From Actinomycetota bacterium (lineage in GTDB: Bacteria > Actinomycetota > Acidimicrobiia > Acidimicrobiales > CADCSY01), in contig JAHWJH010000007.1 of NCBI GenBank assembly GCA_019348555.1, forward strand, positions 1-40,245: a stretch of 40,245 nt of DNA, in the 5' to 3' direction. Each line of letters starts with the position of its first letter. Position 1 is the first letter of the stretch. Both the position numbers and the translations under genes were made by a program. Below the pieces are notes generated by a model. It saw only the letters and a list, made by a program, of their open reading frames with translations, ran no database searches and was not told where the DNA came from. Positions 1-8,577 of this stretch are shown here, one piece after another.

Positions 1-948
1 GTCACCCCGGCTGACGAGGCGGCGCTGCCCGAACTGCTCGGGGCCACCCTGGGATGGGGTGATGACGAGCGCTTCGCCTCATTCTTCGCCTGGAAGCACA
101 AGGAGAACCCCTTCGGGGTGTCACCGGGCTGGGTGGCGGTCGACGGCGAGCGCATCGTCGGATTCCGCACGTTCATGCGCTGGGAGCTCGAGGGCTCTGA
201 CGGGGTCCTCAGCGCCGTACGTGCCGTCGACACCGCCACCCACCCCGACTACCAGCGCCGGGGCATCTTCTCCCGGCTGACCCGTCGGGCACTCGACGAG
301 CTCACCGCCGAAGGGGTCGGCCTGGTGTTCAACACCCCCAACGACCGGAGCGGCCCCGGTTACCTCAAGTTGGGATGGAGCGAGCTGGGCCGTCTTCCCG
401 TTCGCTTCCGGCCCACGTCGATCTCGGCTCTCGTGCCCCTGGCCGGCGCCCGCTGCCAGGCCGACCGCTGGTCGCTTCCCATCGACACCGGCAGGCCGGT
501 GCCCGAGGCAGTCGCCGATCCCGACCTCCTCGGGTTGCTGGAGTCGCAACCGCCGCCCACCAAGCTGTGCACACACCGCACCAGGGAGTTCCTCGCCTGG
601 CGCTACGGTTTCGAACCGCTCCGCTACCGGGCGATCCTCGCCGGGCCGACCACCGCGGACGGGCTGGCCGTCTTTCGGGCGCGGCGTCGGGGCAAGGCGG
701 TGGAGGGGACTATCTGCGACGTCCTCGTGCCCCACGGTGACCTGCGGTTGCGCCGAAGGTTGATCCGCAAGGTGCTGGCCGTCCCCGGCCTCGACTTCGC
801 CCTTCATCTGGGCCCGGGCGCCGGACTCCAGGGGTTCCTTCCCCTGGCGGGCCAGGCTCCCACGCTGTACGCCCGAGCCCTGGCCGCTGCCTCCACCTCA
901 CCGCTGGCTGGCTGGCAGCTCTCGCTCGGCGACGTGGAGCTTTTCTGA
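1..948 (+). CDS. GNAT-family N-acetyltransferase, 5' end outside window
   Basis: The reading frame is open from the first base, so the start lies upstream; the 316 visible residues end at a TGA. The central part resembles the acetyl-CoA fold of GNAT enzymes: a strand (VRAVDTATHPDYQ) runs into the pyrophosphate-binding turn QRRGIF near residues 84-89, followed by a helix and the segment NTPNDRSGPGYLKLGW, which is typical of the domain end. The C-terminal half, about 170 residues, looks like a second GNAT-like or substrate domain that I cannot name. The stop is 3 bases before the phosphoglycosyl transferase gene, so the two are probably co-transcribed. The likely role is acetylation of a sugar amine or another surface component; the substrate is unknown. 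A GTG at 118 could be called as a start, but coding continues upstream of it. Confidence 0.75.
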   Translation, partial: VTPADEAALPELLGATLGWGDDERFASFFAWKHKENPFGVSPGWVAVDGERIVGFRTFMRWELEGSDGVLSAVRAVDTATHPDYQRRGIFSRLTRRALDELTAEGVGLVFNTPNDRSGPGYLKLGWSELGRLPVRFRPTSISALVPLAGARCQADRWSLPIDTGRPVPEAVADPDLLGLLESQPPPTKLCTHRTREFLAWRYGFEPLRYRAILAGPTTADGLAVFRARRRGKAVEGTICDVLVPHGDLRLRRRLIRKVLAVPGLDFALHLGPGAGLQGFLPLAGQAPTLYARALAAASTSPLAGWQLSLGDVELF

Positions 949-951
949 GCG

Positions 952-1662
952 ATGGCCCGACGACCGACCTCGACTCCTCCACCACGTCGTCTGGTGAAGC
1001 AGATGATCGACGTCGTGGGCGCCGCCGGCGGCCTGGTCGTCCTCTCGCCGGTGTTGGCGGTCGTGGCCATCCTGGTGCGTCTCCGTCTTGGACGGCCGGT
1101 GCTCTTCACCCAGGTTCGCACCGGCCTCGGAGGCCGACTCTTCACCATCTACAAGTTCCGGACCATGACCGACGCCCGTGACGCGGCAGGGAACCTGTTG
1201 CCAGATGGGGAGCGCCTCACGTCCTTCGGTCGGTTTCTGCGGTCGACCAGCCTTGACGAGTTGCCCGAGCTGATCAACGTCATGAAGGGTGAGATGAGCC
1301 TCGTCGGTCCTCGGCCGCTCCTCCCCGAGTACCTCGACCGCTACGACGAGCGCCAGTGTCGCCGCCACGAGCTGAAACCAGGCATCACGGGGTGGGGCCA
1401 GGTGAAGGGTCGCAACGCGCTCACGTGGGAGGACAAGCTCGAGCTCGACGTGTGGTACGTCGACCACGCCTCGGTGAGCCTGGATCTTCGCATCCTGGCC
1501 TCGACCCTCCGAGCCGTCCTCACCCGTCATGGCATCGCTCCTGAGGGGGAGGCCACGATGCCCCGCTTCCTGGGAAACCCGCTCACAGGTGCTGGAAGAG
1601 ACCAGCCGGGCGACGGCGAGGCGAGCCTACGTCCTCGTCCCGAGGAGGTCGATGGGGCCTAG
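952..1662 (+). CDS. Phosphoglycosyl transferase (bacterial sugar transferase, WcaJ/PglC type)
   Basis: This 236-residue protein matches the bacterial sugar transferase family (PF02397), which moves a sugar-1-phosphate from a nucleotide sugar to undecaprenyl phosphate at the inner face of the membrane and so starts glycan assembly. One hydrophobic segment lies at about residues 18-42, as in the monotopic PglC core; the long multi-pass N-terminal region of WcaJ is absent. Family motifs follow in order: KFRTM near 68, the Asp-Glu pair in LDELPELINV near 102, SLVGPRP near 115 and PGITGWGQVKGRN near 142. The C-terminal 30 residues are a polar tail. It follows the acetyltransferase by 3 bases and its stop overlaps the stop of the convergent membrane-protein gene by 4 bases. 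The sugar cannot be predicted. Confidence 0.93.
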   Translation: MARRPTSTPPPRRLVKQMIDVVGAAGGLVVLSPVLAVVAILVRLRLGRPVLFTQVRTGLGGRLFTIYKFRTMTDARDAAGNLLPDGERLTSFGRFLRSTSLDELPELINVMKGEMSLVGPRPLLPEYLDRYDERQCRRHELKPGITGWGQVKGRNALTWEDKLELDVWYVDHASVSLDLRILASTLRAVLTRHGIAPEGEATMPRFLGNPLTGAGRDQPGDGEASLRPRPEEVDGA

Positions 1663-3041
1663 TAGGGCACGGGTGCGCTGAGCTCGGTCTCATTCCGTCG
1701 TTGATCGGTCCTTCGAGTCCCGGCGTGGTGGGGCGCACCTTTCCGACGCGGAAGTGGCACGGCCAGCAGGACGAGGACGAACGGAAAGAGCTGGGTCCGT
1801 TGTCGAGCGAGGATCCCGAAGTTGGCCACGTTGGAGAAGGCCACGGCGAACATGAGGCTGTAGCTCGCCACCAAGGTCAGGTAGGGGAGCCGGCGGCGAG
1901 GAACGAGGTTCCGCAGGTACCGCCAGTGACGAATGAACAAGACGAGGAGGAAGGTGCCTTCGAGCGAGGCGAACAACGCAAGGGGGTTGGCAGCCTCGAA
2001 CGGCAAGGGCCGGAAGAGGACAGAGAAGATAGCCACGGGCAGCTCGGCCGGAGATCTGGCGCCGGGGGCCTCGAACTCCGACCCACCCTTCGACGTCCGT
2101 TCGGTCGTGCGGTCGAAGACATCGTCGACGGAGGTCTCCTCGTCGAGGCGCAGGTAGTTCTCGACCGCACCGAAGGCGAGGAAGAACACCACGGCCAGAA
2201 CGGCCAGCCCAGCCACCTTGGACAAGGGCCGTGCGTAGGAGGGTCGGCCGGAGCCGACGAGCAGGTAGGCGAGCATGAGGGCGGCGACGGCGATGACGGT
2301 CACGTGTGGTCGCACCATGGCGCTCCCCGCGGTGCCCACCACGACCCACAGCACCCCACTCGGTCGGCGGGTGAGAAGTGCCGCCGCGCCGTAGGCGAAC
2401 GTGCCCAGCATCAGCGTCATCCACGCGTCCTTGCCGATGCTCGACGGCCAGAACAACATGGAAGGTAGGAAGAAGAGCAGCAGCCCGTAACGACGATGCA
2501 AGCCGTCCGGACACGCCAAGCGGAACGCTCGGAAGAAGAGATAGAGGCCCCAGAACCCGAACCACGAGTAAACGAGAAATCCGCCCAACCGAGTTGGCCC
2601 GGTCACGGTGTAGACCAAGCCTGTGAGGATCTCGATGAAGCCGGTACCGATGACCCGTTGTCCAAGGTCGACGGAGAAGTCGCCTTTGGCAAAGGACCCA
2701 GCCAACTGCGTGCCGATGCGGTCGTACTCGAGCGCATCGCCTTCGCCGTAGACGCTCAGCAGGACGGCGTACCGGGCCAACGTACCCACGAGCTTCGCCC
2801 CGAGCCCGACCACGACCAGCCGGCGCAGCGCGCGGTGGCCGTCGCGCTCCAGCCACAGCAGCATGGGAACGGTGACCAGAGCGAGGAGATGGGCGACGAG
2901 CACGCCACCGGCGATGTCGTAGGGAAGCTGCACCAGCCAGGCGACGATGGCGGCGTAGAACAGGGTGAGCGCGCACAGGGCTGCCACCTGGGCCCGTCCC
3001 TGTGAGCTCCCGAGAGCGCCGTACGATCCGACCCCGGTCAT
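1659..3041 (-). CDS. Polytopic membrane protein, candidate polysaccharide polymerase or GT-C-like
   Basis: This is a very hydrophobic protein of about 460 residues with roughly ten predicted membrane spans and a basic C-terminal tail. The motif LPSMLFWPSSIGKDAW in the middle is of a kind often seen in membrane proteins of exopolysaccharide loci, and a loop with YGEGDALEYD precedes it. I do not recognise a named family; a Wzy-like polymerase or a GT-C-type enzyme are the two plausible roles. I chose the ATG at 3041 because AGGAGG sits just before it (only 3 bases away, tighter than usual); the frame stays open upstream to 3125. It is divergent from the beta-helix gene, with about 230 bases between them. 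Confidence 0.7.
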   Translation of the reverse strand: MTGVGSYGALGSSQGRAQVAALCALTLFYAAIVAWLVQLPYDIAGGVLVAHLLALVTVPMLLWLERDGHRALRRLVVVGLGAKLVGTLARYAVLLSVYGEGDALEYDRIGTQLAGSFAKGDFSVDLGQRVIGTGFIEILTGLVYTVTGPTRLGGFLVYSWFGFWGLYLFFRAFRLACPDGLHRRYGLLLFFLPSMLFWPSSIGKDAWMTLMLGTFAYGAAALLTRRPSGVLWVVVGTAGSAMVRPHVTVIAVAALMLAYLLVGSGRPSYARPLSKVAGLAVLAVVFFLAFGAVENYLRLDEETSVDDVFDRTTERTSKGGSEFEAPGARSPAELPVAIFSVLFRPLPFEAANPLALFASLEGTFLLVLFIRHWRYLRNLVPRRRLPYLTLVASYSLMFAVAFSNVANFGILARQRTQLFPFVLVLLAVPLPRRKGAPHHAGTRRTDQRRNETELSAPVPY

Positions 3042-3269
3042 CGTCCTCCTGAGCGCTCCGACGCCTTGCCCCAGGCCGGACAGGGCCCTGACATCACGGC
3101 CATGGTAACCGGCGCTCGGACCCACCGCCGGGCAAAGGCGGTACGATCGGCGAATCGACTACGCGCATTGCCTCCCCCTTCATGCCCCGCACGTGATGAC
3201 CCCTTCCGGCGATCGGCGATGGACTCTTCGCTCCCCCGACTCTGGTTGTCTCGGCTGTCGCCTGACGGC

Positions 3270-4289
3270 ATGAGGAAGGAGCGTGCCGGGATCGACCGAC
3301 GACCGTGGCTGGTGCTGGGTGTCCTGGGGATCCTCTTGGCAGGTGCGTACTTCTACTTCTCCCCGAAGCAACCGACGCCGTCACCGGGGCCGGTCGAGGA
3401 AGAGATCTTTCTCGCGACCGACTGCTCCCAGGACGTGACTAAAGGGCTCAACCGCCTGGTGGCTCGTGCTGACGAGGGTTCGACGATCTTGCTGGAACCG
3501 CTGGGTTGCTATCGGGTCGACGGAACGATCTCAGTAGAGGACAAGCGGAATCTCACCATCGAGGGGAACGGCGCAACGCTGGACGGCTCTCGTGTCCCCG
3601 GCGAGCGCTCGCGTCGTCACATCCGCGTCCGAGGCGGAGCCGATCTGACCATGCGAAACTTCACGATCCTGGGTTCGCGCTGTGCCCAACCTCCCTGCGA
3701 GGGTCCCGGCCTCTCCGAAATGGAGCGCCAGCACGGGATCGCCGTCGAGAACGTCGCGGGCATGCTGATCGAGAGGATGACGATAAAGAACGTCTGGGGC
3801 GACTTCATCTACATAAGCCAGAAGGGGGAGGGTGAACGGCCCTCCGATGTCGTCGTCGCCGACAGCTACTTCCGCAACTCCGGCCGACAGGGCATCGCTC
3901 CGTCAGGGGTGGTGCGGCTGGAGGTGCGGAACAACGTTCTCGTCGATGCTGGTAGGTCCGTCTTCGACTTCGAATCGGAGGGAGGCGGTGCCACTGACGT
4001 CCTGTTGGTCGACAACGACATCGTGCGGCCCGACAACGCCACCCTCAACGTCGGCTGTGCCGACCGGGGCACGGGAGTTCCGCTCAACGAGGGTCCGATA
4101 GTGCTGACCGGCAACAGGATCTACCAGGGCATGCTCCAGGTCGATACGGCGTGCGGGGGTCAGGAGGAGTTGTCGGAGCAACTCAACGTCGTCGTTGAGG
4201 ACAACACCGACAACCTGGACGGTGAGCCGGCAGAGTCGGCGTCGATCGGGGCGCCGACGGCGCGCGGGTCGAGCGGCAGTGGCACCTGA
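3270..4289 (+). CDS. Membrane-anchored right-handed beta-helix protein (pectate-lyase-like fold)
   Basis: The call is 339 residues from ATG 3270. A basic N-terminus is followed by one hydrophobic span at about residues 11-30, then a Pro-rich spacer and an extracellular domain. The domain carries short beta-strand turns with Asn and Gly ladders (LTIEGNGATLDG, LTMRNFTILGS, VLLVDNDIV, IVLTGNRIY), characteristic of parallel beta-helix enzymes such as pectate lyases and GH28-like hydrolases. Several Cys pairs (for example CAQPPC) suggest export. A glycan-modifying or glycan-cleaving role at the outer face of the membrane is inferred from the fold and the locus only. The start is uncertain: ATG 3219 and further upstream codons are in frame and none has a good ribosome site. 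Confidence 0.72.
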   Translation: MRKERAGIDRRPWLVLGVLGILLAGAYFYFSPKQPTPSPGPVEEEIFLATDCSQDVTKGLNRLVARADEGSTILLEPLGCYRVDGTISVEDKRNLTIEGNGATLDGSRVPGERSRRHIRVRGGADLTMRNFTILGSRCAQPPCEGPGLSEMERQHGIAVENVAGMLIERMTIKNVWGDFIYISQKGEGERPSDVVVADSYFRNSGRQGIAPSGVVRLEVRNNVLVDAGRSVFDFESEGGGATDVLLVDNDIVRPDNATLNVGCADRGTGVPLNEGPIVLTGNRIYQGMLQVDTACGGQEELSEQLNVVVEDNTDNLDGEPAESASIGAPTARGSSGSGT

Positions 4290-4316
4290 GGGCTTGCAGG
4301 CGAAACCAGTGGTCTG

Positions 4317-5114
4317 ATGGGCATGGACGAGGTCCAGCCTCGCATCGCCTTCGCTGGAGACCGCCAACTCGCCGTCGATGTCCTCGACTACCTGCTCGGT
4401 CGAGGTGTCCGGCCGCTGGCGTTGCTCCTCAGCTCCGAGCGCACGGCGTCACACGCCGACGAGCTGATCAGCCGTTGTCCCGGGATGGCCGATGGCACCG
4501 TCACCCGAGGCGTCAGCTTTCGAGACGAACCGACGATTCGTCTGCTTCGCTCGCTCGATCTGGACTTCCTCGTGTCGGTGCACTTCCCCTACCTGGTACC
4601 ACCCGAGATCCTCGCCATACCTCGGCACGGCTGCCTCAACCTTCACCCGGCGTTGTTGCCGTACAACCGAGGCTGGCACACGGCAACATGGGCCATCCTC
4701 GACGGGACCCCGATCGGCGCCACGTTGCACTTCATGGACCTGGGGGTCGACACAGGTGACATCATCCACCAGCGACGAGTCGAAGTCGACGCCGGTGACA
4801 CCGCCGACACGCTGTACCAGCGGCTCCTCGAAGCCGAGCTCGAGGTCTTCAAGGAAGCCTGGCCAAGCGTGGCTGCCGGAACCTTCCGTCGCCAGCGGCA
4901 GTCGGACGACGCCGCCACCGAACATGCTCGTGGTGACCTCTTCCACCCGTCGGTTCAGCGGCTCGACCTCGGGGAACGGCGGACGGTCGGTGATGTGCTG
5001 CGCCAGCTCAGGGCCTTGACGACGACGCGCCTCGAGGAAGCCAGCTACTTCGAGGCCGATGGTCGGCGCTACCGGGTGCAGGTCCGGCTCTTGGAGGAGG
5101 CGCCACCTTCCTGA
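4317..5114 (+). CDS. Formyltransferase, probably sugar N-formyltransferase
   Basis: This is a 265-residue formyl-transferase domain protein (PF00551). The catalytic triad of the methionyl-tRNA formyltransferase family is visible: Asn108 and His110 in CLNLHPALLPYNRG, and Asp145 in LGVDTGDII. It is shorter than methionyl-tRNA formyltransferase (about 310 residues) and lies among glycosyltransferases. I therefore infer that it moves a formyl group from N10-formyl-tetrahydrofolate to an amino sugar, as the VioF/QdtF/WbkC enzymes do. The aminotransferase at 21210 could supply the amine. The C-terminal 70 residues are not recognisable as the tRNA-binding domain of Fmt. The start may be ATG 4317 or ATG 4323. 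Its stop is 3 bases from the stop of a convergent glycosyltransferase. Confidence 0.82.
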   Translation: MGMDEVQPRIAFAGDRQLAVDVLDYLLGRGVRPLALLLSSERTASHADELISRCPGMADGTVTRGVSFRDEPTIRLLRSLDLDFLVSVHFPYLVPPEILAIPRHGCLNLHPALLPYNRGWHTATWAILDGTPIGATLHFMDLGVDTGDIIHQRRVEVDAGDTADTLYQRLLEAELEVFKEAWPSVAAGTFRRQRQSDDAATEHARGDLFHPSVQRLDLGERRTVGDVLRQLRALTTTRLEEASYFEADGRRYRVQVRLLEEAPPS

Positions 5115-5117
5115 CGC

Positions 5118-6377
5118 TCAGCCAGCCGAACGCCGATGGCCTCTCGACCCGGCGAGGAGCCGCCCGTAGACGCCGAGCGTCGTATCGATCACTGTCTGCT
5201 GGTCGAAGGCGGCCCGTGCCTTCTCCCGACCAGCGGCACCCATGGTGCTACGCCGGTCTGGGTCAGCGACGAGGTCGGCGACGGCGTCGGCCAGCGCCGC
5301 CGGGTCGCGCGGTGGCACGAGGAGGCCGGTCGCCCCGTGATCGACGACCTGACGACAACCTCTGATGTCGGTGGCGACCACGGGGAGACCCATCGCCGCC
5401 GCCTCCATCGCGGAGCGAGGGAACCCCTCCCGGTGCGAGGCGAGCACGAAGAGGTCCATGGCCGCATAGAGGTCGACCATGTCGCGGCGGAGACCGAGGA
5501 AGTGCACCCCATCGGCTCGCGCCACCTCGAGCGCAGAAGTCGGGACGGCGTCACCCTTGGCGGGGTCATCGGGGCCGACCACCACGAAGCGTGCCCGGGG
5601 ACATCGAGTTCGCAGGGCGGTCGCGGCGGCGAAGAGCTCGGCATACCCTTTCTCCCAGACGAGGCGTCCGACGGTGCCGCAGACCACGTCGTCGCGGCCG
5701 GCCCCCAGCTCTGCGCGGATGGCGGCGACTGCCGCCGGGCTCGCTCTGCGGGGGTCGAAGTGGGCCAGGTCGATGCCGTTGCCGAGCAGGTGGAGCTTGT
5801 GGCGGGGGATGCCGAGACGGCGCAGGACGGGGACGTCCTCCGGGTTCTGTACCAGCTCGGCGCCCGAACAGGTCGACGCCAACCGTTCGAGCCCGTACAC
5901 CAGCGCCCGCTTCTTCGGTGGGTCGTCCGGCTGGGCGTACAGCCCGTGGACGGTGTTGACGACCACGGGTACCCGGGCGAGGCCGGCTGCGAGGCGCCCG
6001 TAGACGCCGGGCTTGGGGTTGTGGGTGTGGACGATGTCCGGCTGCAGCCTCCGGAAGTGCGTCCGGAGCTCGAACATCGCGAGGAGATCGTGGTGGGGCG
6101 CTGCGGACCGGGTGGCGTGACGAAGGGCCACGTGGCCGATCCCCCGCTCGGCGAGCTCGGCGACGTAAGGACCGGGCGCAGACGCCCCGAGCACCTCATA
6201 GCCGGCGTCGGCGAACGCCTCCAGCTGCGGCCCCAACAGGAGGGCGAGGCTGATGTCGGTGGTGGTGACATGGATGACTCGAGGTGGGCGACCAGCGCCG
6301 CTCCCAGGGTCTCGGAGGGTCGCTACCCCCGTGCGGGCTTTCCCGCCCACGAAGGCGCGATCTCCGGGTCCAGCCAC
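5118..6377 (-). CDS. Glycosyltransferase family 4
   Basis: A 419-residue GT-B glycosyltransferase. The N-terminal domain begins after about 30 polar residues with RVIHVTTTDIS and contains DIVHTHNPKPGVYGR. The C-terminal domain carries GTVGRLVWEKGY, the retaining GT4 signature REGFPRSAMEAAAMG (the E-x7-E pair) and GLLVPPRDPAALA. The order and spacing fit cytoplasmic enzymes that add a sugar to a lipid-linked intermediate. The start at 6377 lies 4 bases after the stop of the ABC transporter gene on the same strand, so the two probably share a transcript. The first 30 residues could be an over-called extension. Donor and acceptor are unknown. Confidence 0.9.
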   Translation of the reverse strand: MAGPGDRAFVGGKARTGVATLRDPGSGAGRPPRVIHVTTTDISLALLLGPQLEAFADAGYEVLGASAPGPYVAELAERGIGHVALRHATRSAAPHHDLLAMFELRTHFRRLQPDIVHTHNPKPGVYGRLAAGLARVPVVVNTVHGLYAQPDDPPKKRALVYGLERLASTCSGAELVQNPEDVPVLRRLGIPRHKLHLLGNGIDLAHFDPRRASPAAVAAIRAELGAGRDDVVCGTVGRLVWEKGYAELFAAATALRTRCPRARFVVVGPDDPAKGDAVPTSALEVARADGVHFLGLRRDMVDLYAAMDLFVLASHREGFPRSAMEAAAMGLPVVATDIRGCRQVVDHGATGLLVPPRDPAALADAVADLVADPDRRSTMGAAGREKARAAFDQQTVIDTTLGVYGRLLAGSRGHRRSAG

Positions 6378-6381
6378 CCGA

Positions 6382-8187
6382 CTAGGGGGTCGTCAGCGAG
6401 AGCTGCGCCAAGGCGACGAGCTGGGCGAAGTCGGGCTCCTGGGCCGTCAGCTCCTCGAAGGTGCCGACATTGGCGACGTACCCGTCGCGGAGGAAGTAGA
6501 TGCGGTCGCAGTGCTTCAGCGTGCTGAGGCGGTGCGCCACGGTGATGATCGTCAGCGACCCTCGCAGCGAGGCGATCGTCTCGACGATGCGCGCCTCGGT
6601 GTCGGAGTCGAGCGCCGACGTGGCCTCGTCGAGGACCAGGACGCTGGGCCGGTGGTACAGCGCCCGGGCGAGGCCGAGCCTCTGGCGCTGCCCACCGGAG
6701 AGGCGCACGCCAAGCTCGCCAACGGTGGTCTCCAAGCCCTCGGGCAGCGCAGCGATGAACTGGTCGAGCTGCGCCAACCGGAGGGCCTCTTGGAGCTGCT
6801 CGTCGTCGATGTCATCGGAGCGGATGCCGAAGGCGATGTTGGTCCGGATGGTGTCGTCGATGAGGATGATCTCCTGAGGCACGTAGCCGATCGAGAGCTG
6901 CCAGTCGGTCCGGCACTGGCGCATGGGCACGCCCCCGATCAGGATCTCCCCCGAATGCGGGTCGAGCAGGCCGAGAAGGACGTCGAGCAGCGTCGACTTC
7001 CCCGCCCCCGACGTCCCCACCACGCCGATGTCGTCGCCCGGTTCGATGCGCAAGGAGATCCCGTGGAGGACGTCGGCGTCGGTGCCCTCGTAGCGGAAGC
7101 GGACATCGCTCAATTCGATGGTGGACGGCCCCAAGGCACCATGGGAGGTGTCGTCCCGACTCTGGCGCAGGCGGCGCAGGAGCGCGGTGTCGCCCAGAAC
7201 TTGATCCAGCGCCGGGTGGGCTGCTCGGACGAGGCTGACGATTCCCATGACCCGGTTGAGCGGACTGATCAGTCGGAATCCCGCCGCGAGGAACAGGCCC
7301 AAGCTGGAAAGCGCCTCTCCCGGTGACCGGGTTGAGAGCGCGAACGCCGTCATCATCGCCGCCCCGTAGAGGAACGCCAGGTCGAGGAAGTGGCGGGGCA
7401 CCATCTGGAAGATGACCAACAGACGCTGGGCGGACGCCAGCTGGAGCTTGGTCTCGTAGAACTGCTCGACGAAAAAGTCCTCCCGGTGGAGCACGGCGAG
7501 CTCCTTGTTGGCCCGCACCGCTTCCTGCACCTGTCGGTAGCGCCGCGCCACCTCCTTGTGCACCTTCTTGGCGGCTCGCTTCTGTGGCCCGCTGATGAAG
7601 CGCTGGTACGTGACCCCAATGATGAGGAAGTAGACGATGGTCACGAGCGCGATGAGGGGATCGCTGAGAACGATCACCAGCGCCACGGCGATGAGGGCGG
7701 TGAAGTCGGCGACTGCCGCCATCAACGAGGGGACCGTACGTCGAAACACCAGGAGCAGGGACTCGTTGAGCGTTCGCTGGATCTCCGCCGAGTTTCGCTG
7801 GAGATGGTACGACCTCGGCGCCCGGAGGTAGCTGGAGAAGAGCCGCCGGGCGCTGCGAGCCTCCTGCCGAAGCGATACCCCGACCCCCCAGCGCAACAGC
7901 GCCACCGCTCCGATCGCCTTCACGGTGAAGACCACCAACACCAGCCCGCCGAGGATGGCCGTGGCCTGGTCGTTCGACGACACGTCGACGAACCACTCCA
8001 GGAACCCGGCGGTCGACGGCAGCGGGTCGTTCGGGCCGAGGAGGAGCATCTGGGTCAGGGGGACGATGAAGAACACCCCGAGCGCTTCCAACCCGGCTAT
8101 GAGCAGCGATCCAACGGCGAAGAGGTAGAACCGGAGTCGCGCCGAACGATCGATGAGCGTGAAGGTTCTTCGTACGAAGGAAAGCAT
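6382..8187 (-). CDS. ABC exporter, fused membrane and ATPase domains
   Basis: This half-transporter of about 601 residues has an N-terminal type I ABC transmembrane region (about six spans, residues 15-320) and a C-terminal ATPase. The nucleotide-binding motifs are complete: Walker A GTSGAGKST near residue 389, signature LSGGQRQRLGLARAL near 494, Walker B VLVLDEATSALD near 514, and the switch His in VAHRLSTL. Given its neighbours it could flip lipid-linked oligosaccharides, as PglK does, or export another surface component. I prefer the ATG at 8187 (ATG 8196 is also possible); the frame is open to 8361 but the extra residues do not look like coding. The family normally works as a homodimer. 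Confidence 0.92.
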   Translation of the reverse strand: MLSFVRRTFTLIDRSARLRFYLFAVGSLLIAGLEALGVFFIVPLTQMLLLGPNDPLPSTAGFLEWFVDVSSNDQATAILGGLVLVVFTVKAIGAVALLRWGVGVSLRQEARSARRLFSSYLRAPRSYHLQRNSAEIQRTLNESLLLVFRRTVPSLMAAVADFTALIAVALVIVLSDPLIALVTIVYFLIIGVTYQRFISGPQKRAAKKVHKEVARRYRQVQEAVRANKELAVLHREDFFVEQFYETKLQLASAQRLLVIFQMVPRHFLDLAFLYGAAMMTAFALSTRSPGEALSSLGLFLAAGFRLISPLNRVMGIVSLVRAAHPALDQVLGDTALLRRLRQSRDDTSHGALGPSTIELSDVRFRYEGTDADVLHGISLRIEPGDDIGVVGTSGAGKSTLLDVLLGLLDPHSGEILIGGVPMRQCRTDWQLSIGYVPQEIILIDDTIRTNIAFGIRSDDIDDEQLQEALRLAQLDQFIAALPEGLETTVGELGVRLSGGQRQRLGLARALYHRPSVLVLDEATSALDSDTEARIVETIASLRGSLTIITVAHRLSTLKHCDRIYFLRDGYVANVGTFEELTAQEPDFAQLVALAQLSLTTP

Positions 8188-8450
8188 TGAGCACATCACT
8201 CTAGTGCGAGCCGTGTTGAAACCCCGTCCCGCCATGAGGGTGAGGCCATCTGCCCGCGTCATCGCTTCGATCAACGAACCGGACCACCGGGCTTCGTGGC
8301 GACTCTGCCCAGAGTCGGTCAACCAGCGCAACAGCAACCGCGACAGGCTGTTGGCGACCAAGGCGGGCCGACGTCGCGGCGAGCCGGATCTCCAAGACCG
8401 AGGTGACCCGTATTCCCGCGGTCTCGACGACGAGATGGGCGCCTTTCGGG

Positions 8451-8577
8451 TCAGCCCGGGTCGAGCTCGAGGCTCTCGACCATCCGGTCGAGGACGTTCT
8501 TGTTGACCTGGTAGTCGAGGTTGCCGACCTGATGCGTGGCGGCGGTCAGGGTGCGGAGCTCGTCCCGCCGCCGGTCG
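8451..8577 (-). pseudogene. Possible C-terminal gene fragment of unknown family
   Basis: Directly after the stop of the GT2 gene, a different frame reads a coding-like tail that includes ATHQVGNLDYQVNKNVLDRM and ends at a TGA at 8451-8453. The amino-acid pattern (an amphipathic run with few Arg/Pro/Ser) differs from the shadow frames around it. I cannot assign a family. The remaining bases 8197-8450, up to the ABC transporter start, hold no convincing gene, so the 381-base gap may be a degraded remnant. Confidence 0.3.

Noticed and set aside
1690-2976. 428-codon open frame on the minus strand
   Set aside because: It lies inside the membrane-protein gene in another frame and is Arg/Pro-rich with no motif; a GC-rich shadow.
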